A DNA stretch of 64,000 bases. Origin: Strigamia acuminata. Its lineage: Eukaryota; Arthropoda; Chilopoda; Geophilomorpha; Linotaeniidae. A model generated the notes under the pieces. It made no database searches and was not told where the DNA came from. It saw only the letters and a list, made by a program, of their open reading frames with translations. A program made the translations under genes and the position numbers. Positions 52,965-61,257 of this stretch are shown here, piece by piece. Location: the NCBI GenBank assembly GCA_949358305.1, contig OX442314.1, positions 58,847,369 to 58,911,368 of the forward strand, read 5' to 3'. Numbering within the stretch: position 1 is the stretch's first letter; each line of letters opens with the position of its first letter.

Positions 52965-53039
52965 ATGTATTTGCCCCCCAACAAATTTTACCCCCAATAA
53001 TTTCTAAGGTACCCCCACGTAATCCCAATGTCATAACGT

Positions 53040-53620
53040 TGTCTTCTCACTGTGTACAGAAGGCCCTCTTCGCGTTAGCTGGCCGCCTGCGCTTCCTTTT
53101 TTGGCCAATGGGAATGGTTTTTGCTTCCGGTGGCACAATGTGTTTACAAATGTAAATCTTTGCAAACACGGGCATGTGCACGTTCCCGTACTCCATGCAT
53201 CATTTGTAATGCTAACCTGCCACACACTACTTCTCGGGGTGACATAGTACGACTTAACATTACCTCGTACACGGACAATCACGCTAGGTTTTGTTCGTTT
53301 CCAGTTGTACCCGTCTGTGTAGTGTTGTAAGGTAACCGTTGGGAGTAAGAGCATACTTCTTGACATTGACAGATTCCATGTGCCTTTCCAAAGACCAACA
53401 TTTCACTATCCCTTTCAAGTTCTGAATGAAGACGTCCATTGCCAGTCTCTCCCGAAATGTCTCGTGTTTTTATGATGTTGTTGGTCGACTCCAAGCCGTT
53501 GTTGGTGCATGGCGCTCCTTTGAAGTGGCCCGTGTGCCAGCCAATAAATTGCAACAATGGGTAACGTTTAGGAAACGTTGGGGGTGGTATAAATATGTAC
53601 GTAATGGGTTACGAATCTGG
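53040..53620 (-). pseudogene. MULE-type transposase C-terminal fragment with SWIM zinc finger
   Basis: Minus-strand frames give TNNGLESTNNIIK followed by GNGRLHSELERDSEML, the segment after the catalytic core in Mutator-like transposases. After a frame change near 53330, a C-T-C-P..C-H pattern (TGTCTCPCLQRFTF..LCH) resembles a SWIM finger. No single frame covers it, so it is inactive. Confidence 0.5.
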
Positions 53621-54439
53621 ATCGCTGTAGATGGTTTCCATCATGGTGTACTTTGGAGCAGCGAATGTAGGGATTTTAGAGATCAAATCTCGGCGCAGAA
53701 TAAAGAATGTTCACTCTCAAGATTTTGGCAAAAGTACATTGTTAAGTTTTCACCAAGATGGCGGGACACTTCAGGTTTTTATATTGTTTCCTTTGAGAAT
53801 TTGATGAAAACCCACTCAGTGCACTTGACCTTTGAAGGAAATTATTTCCATTAAGTCTATAAAATTCTAGAAAATTCGGCTTTTTTGGTGTCTAGGAAAT
53901 ATTTAACAATCTAGAACCAATCACCTATTTATTTATCCAGGTACACAGCCTTTTTTTTCTACATTTTTACAAGGTTTTTTCTGCAGCTTATCTACCACGT
54001 AAAAACAGAATTAGGTCCACTCTATTTGTTTCTACCTCTTTTATGCTTTCGGCAGACTCCAAATACTGTTGAAACACATGTGCTGTTGAACTAAAAAAAA
54101 AATACACTAAAATGAAATCTGGATAAGCTTTGATTTGTTATCGTACACTAAAACATTTCTGTAATAAAACAATTTTTTGAAAAAAGGCCATTAATTTACA
54201 GAATACTCTGTTAAACTAATAAATCTGTAAATTTATAGTGGTGTTTATCACTAGCAGATCAAGCAAATTTGTATCAAAATATTAATCGTGAGGAGTCTCT
54301 GTGTATGTGACTATGTGTTTGTATCTGTCTGACCTCTATCTCCTTCGAAACCAGTGAACAGATTACGAATTTGAAAAGCGCAATGGACAGCTCTATCTTG
54401 ATACCAAAAATTGCAAAAATTGCAAACATTGCAAAAATT

Positions 54440-54720
54440 GGAATTTTCTTAAAAAAAATTTAGTACAAAAGATTTGAGGAGTAGTCCTTTTTAGACTAAA
54501 TAAATGTTTCTCTACAAGTTTACAATTGGAAATTTCTGTCTATCTCTAACGGTTTCCAAGATAATTTTCCAATGACCTTGAAGGAACATCCCAAGGTCAA
54601 ATTTCGGGTCACCAAAAAATTGCCCCACCCAACTTTAATACTTTGCCATCATTAGATTAGATGCATTTTTAGCACTTTCAGAAATATTTAGTAGAGAACC
54701 AGACTTTTCTTCCACCCTGT
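54440..54720. mobile_element. Worn relative of the CAGGGTGG foldback
   Basis: Ends AACCAGACTTTTCTTCCACCCTG followed by TATA, like one arm of 37129-37893, with similar inner segments (TTAGACTAAATAAATG.., GACCTTGAAGG). Only one end is recognisable. Confidence 0.45.
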
Positions 54721-54898
54721 ATATATTAACGCTAATACTACTAAATGCAATAAATTAACTGCATCTAAATTAAGATTAAGCTAACCACAAGCTTACGAAC
54801 GAATCTCGCAATGCTACGATGGAAAACTTTTCCCATCAAAAGATGGCGTTTAAACATCAATGTATCAACAACATAACCAATAACAATGCGCTCTGATA

Positions 54899-56395
54899 CA
54901 ACTCAAAGACATGAAATTAGAATACACACCTCTGTCAAAACAAAAGTTGTGTCTGAAATTACATCACACAAAAAATAAGCAACATATAACCAAATGTTAA
55001 TTTTTCCCAATATAATGAGCAAGAAATGAATTAAATAAACAAAATTTGATGCAAATTGATCAATTTTTTCAGAAGTTATCACGAAAAATGATTGGGCCCT
55101 GCAAGACACTAAATTAGAATCCTCAAAAATCAGAGGCATGAAATTAGAATATTTATCCTTAATACATTGTAGGTCCGCCTTTTGCATTAATTACTGCCTT
55201 AATACATCTGGGCATAGATTCCACCTGGCCACTCTAATACTTGAACCAATCTTGAGTAACTTTAGCTGAATGTGCCGGTGCTAAATCATGTTGAAATGAA
55301 TAACCAAAAAAGCATCCTCCTCATTGTAATGAAGTCAAAAGTCCATCCATGAAAATATCTTTTATTTTCCAGCATTAATCGTACCCTCAACCAACAAGAG
55401 AGTGCTAATGCCCTTTGCAGCCATGGAACCCCACATCACAACAGATGTGGGATGCTTCACTGCAGACCTCACACATTTGTGAACATACTCCTCTCCTTTT
55501 CTCTTCTCCCAGAATCACCAAATGTTATACAAAATCGAGACTTTATGACCAAATGACCTTTTTCCACTGATCAACAGTCCATTTCATGTGTTTTCTTGCC
55601 CACAATAATCGTTTTCTTCGCTGTTTTGCATTAAGATGTGGTTTGTGTTTAGGAACTCGAGACTTGAATCCCATTTCTTTTAGCCTTCTTAATGTTGTGC
55701 GAGTTGACACTTGGATTTTAGATGTTTGTTTCCATTCCTGAGTTATTTATTTACCATTCTTGAACCTATTTTTCTTCACAATCTCACGAAGGGAGCTGTC
55801 CGTCCGTTTAGATGTTTTACAATCCGTTGTTTATATTTTTGCTGGTCAAAAATCTCATCACCATTTGCCTTAAATTGTTTTATAACTTTTGACACAGTTG
55901 ACTGGGAGCAAGGAATAGCTTTGGCTGTGTCAATTTGCTTCAGTTTTTGTTGAAATAAAGTAATTTTTGGTTTTTTTCACTATCAGTTAAGTCTGATCGC
56001 TTTCCCATCTTGGATTCAATTGGAAGTGACATTGGCATAATGTAATAACAAATAATGACTATATATTCACTTTTTGATCTTAGCTCATTAATTGCAGGTG
56101 AATTTAGGATAATTACACATTATAATTTGCATTCCTGCTCAATATTCTAATTTCATGCCTCTAAATCTTGAGGATTCTAATTTAGTGTCTTGCAGGGCCC
56201 AATCATTTTTCGTAATAACTTCTGAAAAAATTGATCAATTTTTATCAAATTGGGTTTATTTGATTCATTTTATGCTCATTGTATTGGGAAAAATAAACAT
56301 TTGATTATATGTTGCTTATTTTTTGTGTGATGTAATTTCAAACACAACTTTTGTTTTGACAGAGGTGTGTATTCTAATTTCATGTCTTTGAGTTG
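54899..56395 (-). mobile_element. Tc1/mariner element with about 240-bp inverted ends, inactive
   Basis: Ends CAACTCAAAGACATGAAATT and inverse, flanked by TA. The arms (about 54899-55150 and 56150-56395) pair well. The interior is the transposase relic below. Confidence 0.8.
55150..56008 (-). pseudogene. Tc1-like transposase pseudogene
   Basis: From an ATG at 56008 (MGKRSDLTDSEKN) the minus strand shows Tc1-family pieces in several frames with stops: RRLKEMGFKSRVPKHKP, QRRKRLLWARKH, WSVDQW-type, KHPTSVVMWGSMAAKG, and AHSAKVTQDWFKY. These are the DNA-binding and DDE-region signatures of the family. The second catalytic Asp region reads FQHDLAPAHSA. Confidence 0.75.
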
Positions 56396-56577
56396 TACAG
56401 TTCTTACTTCTCTCACCACAGACCAATACTGATAGCAAACGCACAAACAAACACAAACAAAATATTTTTAAAAATATATTTTTGAACCAAATAGGCTGTT
56501 TTCTGTTTGAAATACAATTGACACGTCAAGATGTGCGCAGGGAAATCAGGAGGATGAGTTCAAAACCAGGGAAGGTA
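56243..56577. repeat. 335-bp direct duplication, left copy
   Basis: Identical by eye to 57701-58035. It spans the right end of the Tc1 element and adjacent intron. The 1123 bp between the copies carry the palindromic cluster and a GC-richer stretch. Confidence 0.9.
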
Positions 56578-57210
56578 CCCAAGTAACAAAACTATGTTAA
56601 ATCTAGATAGAATCTATGCAAACCGTCTATCTTGGTACATAGATTTAACATAGAATAAGGTAGAAACTATGCCGAAACTACATAGCATTGACATGGAATA
56701 AGCGCATTTCTGTCACGATTTTGACATAGCATCTACATAGAGCTGTAGATCGATGCTACATCAATACAACGTCAAATCGACGTCGAATTCTACGTAGAGT
56801 TCTATGTCGATTCAACATAGAATCGATCTACCGCTTTATGTAGATTCAATGTCAAAATCGTGACCAAAATGCGCTAATTCCATGTCAATGCTACGCTGTT
56901 TCGGCATAGTTTCATCCTTATTTTATGTTAAATCTATGTAGAATTCTACGTCAAACTCTGCATAGAATTCTACGTCAAACTCAACGTCAAATTCTACGTC
57001 TATTTAACGTAGAATAAGGATGAAACTATGCCGAAACAACATAGCATTGACATGGAATTAGCGTCGCCCGGTCGCGATTTTAACATAGCATCGACATAGA
57101 GCTGTAGATCGATTCTACTTCAAATCGACGTAGATTCGATCGAGACTTCTACATCAATTTGAAGTAGATCTGATATTAAAATCGACTTATAGTTCTATGT
57201 ACTTTTTTTG
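56578..57210. repeat. Cluster of alternating palindromic ACATAG/CTATGT repeats
   Basis: A unit of about 190 bp (..AACTATGCCGAAAC..CATAGCATTGACATGGAAT..GATTTTGACATAGC..) occurs in forward, inverse and forward orientation. Nearly every base lies in an ACATAG, CTATGT or CTACGTC word. Foldback or satellite-like, no coding capacity. Confidence 0.7.
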
Positions 57211-57700
57211 TATAAAAAAAACAAAATATTAAAATTTTAAAAAATTTTATTTTTCAAAAAATAACAATATTTTACAAAAAGAACGAGTTTTTTCACGCGT
57301 GACTTCTTAGCAACAACGGTTTTGAGAGTTGAGGCCATTGTTGTGCATTCTCATTAAATTTCTCATCTCTATTCGGCCCAGGTTTGCACCATTTTCCCGT
57401 TGTTTTTCCGGTTGTAATCGTGTCGGAGCCGAAATTCGCCGGTCACGTATCGATCTCGGTCGTTGAAGACCAAAATGGAGGTTTTGTAGACTTAGATTGC
57501 GTATTCTTCGTCGTTTTTGCCGAGTGCGTGGTGAAAGTTTGCTTCTTTTCCCGTGCCGACGCAGCCGTTGATTTCTTCAAATTGCGAATTAACTATTTTG
57601 AAGACGATCATTCTAGTGCGCACGTCTAGAACCTGTTAGACTGTTGCACGGTCGAATTTGTCTTTGGTTCGGCGCTCGTTTTCGGTTAGTTTGTTTGTTG
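57211..57700. other. GC-richer unique insert, no gene recognised
   Basis: An 81-codon open frame on the plus strand (57384-57629) has no recognisable similarity and no usual ATG context. Base composition differs from the flanking introns. Confidence 0.3.
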
Positions 57701-58035
57701 TATCAAATTGGGTTTATTTGATTCATTTTATGCTCATTGTATTGGGAAAAATAAACATTTGATTATATGTTGCTTATTTTTTGTGTGATGTAATTTCAAA
57801 CACAACTTTTGTTTTGACAGAGGTGTGTATTCTAATTTCATGTCTTTGAGTTGTACAGTTCTTACTTCTCTCACCACAGACCAATACTGATAGCAAACGC
57901 ACAAACAAACACAAACAAAATATTTTTAAAAATATATTTTTGAACCAAATAGGCTGTTTTCTGTTTGAAATACAATTGACACGTCAAGATGTGCGCAGGG
58001 AAATCAGGAGGATGAGTTCAAAACCAGGGAAGGTA
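57701..58035. repeat. 335-bp direct duplication, right copy
   Basis: See 56243-56577. It contains a second copy of the Tc1 right end without its partner. Confidence 0.9.
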
Positions 58036-58093
58036 TATATTGCACGTCATGAAACATACGGATAAAACATATTAGATTTTAAATTTCACTTAC

Positions 58094-58847
58094 ATTGGCT
58101 GCAGAAATATCGCACTCTGAGGCAGTTTTCCATAATTTGAGTGGATCGGTTGCGAATTCAGTTGACGGATGGAGTAAGTCAAAGAGCTGGAAACGATGAG
58201 GATCAATTTTCTGTCGTTCAACGAAATCCTCTTTAGCTTTTAATATTTCCTCAGTTTCTCTACAAATGATGACAAGTGGAAGATGAATTATTTTGTCTCT
58301 CACGAGAGTAATAGTTTTGGCGAGTGGATAATCAAAGTAAGAATTAATTGAAATGTAAATTTGGTGAATGGAGATAAAAATTAGAAATAGCAGCACAACA
58401 TTTTTCAATGTATTTCTTTTGTCGGGCGTTTTCTGCTTTTCTTTTAGTATTTCTTGAATTTTATCTCGCAACTGGCGATCTTTGCTTTTCCTTTTTTTGT
58501 ACACAAATAGAAGCATTTTGCAGCAGTGAACAAATATTTCGACGAGCATTAAACACGACATTCCAAAATATAGTCCGATGTTTCCGCCAATGTCACATAG
58601 TAAAGTGATCATGTCGTAAGAATGTCGTTCTTGCAATGTCCGAACGTAATTATTCACAACAGAGATTTCGATAATAGTCTCATTCTCCGAATGAGGTGAT
58701 TCATAAGGGTAGTTACTGAGCTGTGATACTTTACATACATCAAGACATTTGCAGTCGAGGTAAGCAATAATCCACTCATAACTTCGTTGTTTTTTTAGAT
58801 AAGTGTTATTGCATTCTGGTAGGTTTCGTGCATCATGAAACGGATAT
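58094..58847 (-). CDS. DEG/ENaC fusion exon: TM2 of one unit, linker, TM1 of the next
   Basis: 754 nt between a GATTTCAG acceptor and a GTAAGT donor; one base completes a codon, then 251 uninterrupted codons. It reads RYPFHDARN, C-K-C..C, then TM2 (exon residues about 81-107) with G-M-S at the selectivity filter, a basic cytosolic linker of about 42 residues (KKRKSKDRQ..), TM1 (about 150-170), and the post-TM1 extracellular start with YPLAKTI and LPLVIIC. So a C-terminal channel half and an N-terminal channel half are joined in a single exon without a stop. Entry phase and exit phase match the terminal and first exons of single-unit genes. The product would be a two-unit concatemer. Confidence 0.8.
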
Positions 58848-59214
58848 CTGAAATCGAAATTAGAGTTACTTCCGTACTTAGTGTGTTGAGTGATCAAAGA
58901 AGTTAATGAACAACACACGGCTTTAGTATTTGTGAGTCTCGAGCGAACGATTCGTTTGTTAAACTTAATAGACTGCCTTATTCTTTTTACCAACCCGGGT
59001 TATATACCCAGATAACCCTTAGTCGCGTCATACCGACGTAACATGTGGAAGGGGGCCCGAGGGCGAGACGTGCCCCATAATAGTAAACGCAGGTGCGACG
59101 TGGAGTTGAGGGAAAGGTCCTTAGTTGGCCGTCCCGAGGCTCACAGTATTATTAATTACAACGTTTAAATAAACAGCCTATCTGGATATTGTTTGATTAG
59201 AACTAAAAATATAC

Positions 59215-59303
59215 CTGCAAGTCATAACTCGCATGAGACAATGCAGCCAACATCTTAGTAAATTGTCATCGCAAGGATTTCGCTTAGTGTTGATGAAGTG
59301 ATA
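59215..59303 (-). CDS. DEG/ENaC 89-nt exon of the upstream unit
   Basis: TTTGCAG-type acceptor, GTATAT donor; 29 codons plus 2 nt (..INTKRNPCDDN..LRCW..C..MTC). Same length, phase and Cys pattern as the exons in block A. It splices in phase into 58094-58847. Earlier exons of this unit were not found; the LTR element to the right may have displaced them. Confidence 0.65.
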
Positions 59304-60259
59304 CTGCAAAAAACATGTTACAGTTAAATTCGACTATTACACGTTAGATGCAATAATTTCAAGAGCATGTGAAATAAGAGAAATTATTTTCCTAAACAGC
59401 ACTGAAACATACACAGTAAGAATGTATCTTTGATGTGTTTGGCAATTCAGATACCCAAGTAACATCCAAAGGAATATTCGGGGCCTAATATATTGCATGA
59501 ATATGACAAAGATTTGAATTTGGTTCACTTTAACGACCACTTTTTAGCGACTCCATTTGAGCGACGCCGCAATAGCTAAAATGACCAGAGCGCAAAAGTG
59601 AACGTCAATAAAAATCTTATATAAAAATCTGATAAATTTAATCAAAATTATCCCAACATCTAATAAATTAAATAAAAAAATCCCAAAATCTAATAAATTT
59701 AAGCAAAAATATCCCAAAATATGTCAAAGTGCATAAAATTATTTTCAACACTAATCACGAAATTCTGAAATTTATCCAAGTCCACTTACTTGTTAGTTAA
59801 CCTGTCACCAACAACACCGCTCCTTTCACCTCAACCTTTTTTCGCTAAAATTGCATTCGCTAAAGTAAACTAATCCGAAAATTTTGCCCAAATTTGACAA
59901 AGTTATGGACAATAATTTTGGATGTCTTATTTCATAAAGGTCTTGAAAATCTTTCTTACTTGTTGAACATTAACTTTGTAAACATGTTTTTGGTGCAGAT
60001 TGCGGCGATCCGGGTTTTTACTTATTAAATTATGTAAATTCAATAAGCAATCGTCGTAGAGATGCCGTACAGGACTTCTACTCTGTGGCCAAATGTTTGT
60101 CTAGGGGAATGATTTTACACAGAGTAAAGGAAAAATTAGATAGTTTTAATCGTTCTAAATACACTTGATGTGTGCAAAGGGGAAACAATAATAATAATGT
60201 AATGACTGGGTCGATCTGGCTTCTCTTTGTACTTGGACACTCACAGTTGACCGTTGGCT

Positions 60260-60272
60260 CCAAGATGGCGTC
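60260..60272 (+). promoter_or_regulatory. YY1-like site in right-edge LTR
   Basis: CCAAGATGGCGTC, identical to the site in the E LTRs. Confidence 0.4.
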
Positions 60273-60294
60273 GATGGCGTCGTGTGAGCGCGGG

Positions 60295-60505
60295 ATTTTG
60301 GCGGAGTAAACTCGACGCCAAAATACGTTGCTAAGTATTCTAAAATCCTCGCGGAGCAAGCTCAACACGAGAATACGTCTTGCACACAGCGGTTTGATTA
60401 TTACGGAGCAAGCTCGACGTAACAATCCGTCTTAACACAGTTCGCCTTGTGGAGTTAAACTCAACACAAAGCCTTCAAATTGACAGAGCAAGCTCAATGT
60501 CAATT
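60295..60505. other. Array of five hairpins with a conserved apical motif and different stems
   Basis: Each unit is stem, GAG, 4-5 bases (CAAG or TAAA type), CTC, a two-base RA bulge, matching stem. Stems: ATTTTGGCG/CGCCAAAAT (60295-60324); CTCGCG/CACGAG (about 60348-60371); GATTATTACG/CGTAACAATC (60396-60427); GCCTTGTG/CACAAAGC (60444-60472); AATTGACA/TGTCAATT (60478-60505). Stem sequences are unrelated to each other, yet each pairs with at most one mismatch. Spacing is about 35-50 nt. Confidence 0.8.
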
Positions 60506-61084
60506 CACACACAGAAATGGCTTAAATTACGCGTAGTAATTCAAGCAGAAAGGCGCTATTCCGTACAGTTGGCACGGACCAGCAATGAATCTCAACTCTT
60601 CCAGATATCACAGATCACACTTAGCAGGGTTTGGCATAAGTTTGACACAGATGTGAATGGTTTGGAAGCAGAATCAAGAATCCGGGAAGAGTGGGCCAAA
60701 ACCGTTTGGCTCACTTCTAAATCTGCTCAGAAAAGCTGCGCAGATGACGAGTTGCACAAAGATCACACACGGCCGCCTTCGGGTCGTGTGCAACAATTGA
60801 GCCGGGCACGCGCGAGGGGAAGGGATGCTCCGCCCAGGCACACGCCTAGCAGCATCATCAAAGCAATGCATGCTGCAGCGCGATTGGTTGACGCTGTTGC
60901 TGGGCCAAAACTTGCTGCAAAACACAATATTATTTGGGTAATATTGTGTCTTGTTTTATATTTTATTAATGTATGTTTTATTTCAACTTACATTGAAACA
61001 GAACATATAAGCTTGTTGAATATGTTTAAAAGACAATTTGGAAATATGGTGCGCACTCAAATAGGAATATTTGAGGTCACCACA

Positions 61085-61100
61085 CTTCCCCCCCTTTTAA
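61085..61100 (-). promoter_or_regulatory. Polypurine tract of the right-edge element
   Basis: Minus-strand AAAAGGGGGGGAAG directly before the LTR start. Confidence 0.75.
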
Positions 61101-61257
61101 GAAAGAATCTTATTCTTTTCCAAAAAGAGACAAGTAAGTATAGGAATAAATACACAAGGTTTCAAAGTAAAATGGAACAGGATATATATTTATTCTTTTT
61201 TATTACAGTGTAAAAATAAAAAAGGAATTATTTTTAATGAACGGGCGTGTTCCCTAA

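Larger units (their letters stand above)
60000..61084 (-). repeat. 3' LTR of the right-edge element (inner end approximate)
   Basis: Starts at 61084 directly after a polypurine tract. Contains a TATA-like ATATAAAAC (minus strand, near 60958) and a perfect 11-bp hairpin with loop TTTGGG at 60922-60949. The E LTR also contains TTATTTGGGTAA. The exact lower border and the target duplication were not found. Confidence 0.6.

Noticed and set aside
57384-57629. 81-codon plus-strand ORF
   Set aside because: No similarity recognised and no splice or start context; reported only as part of an unexplained insert.
60449-61213. 254-codon plus-strand ORF
   Set aside because: It runs across the hairpin array, LTR and polypurine tract on the opposite strand to the element; non-ATG start.
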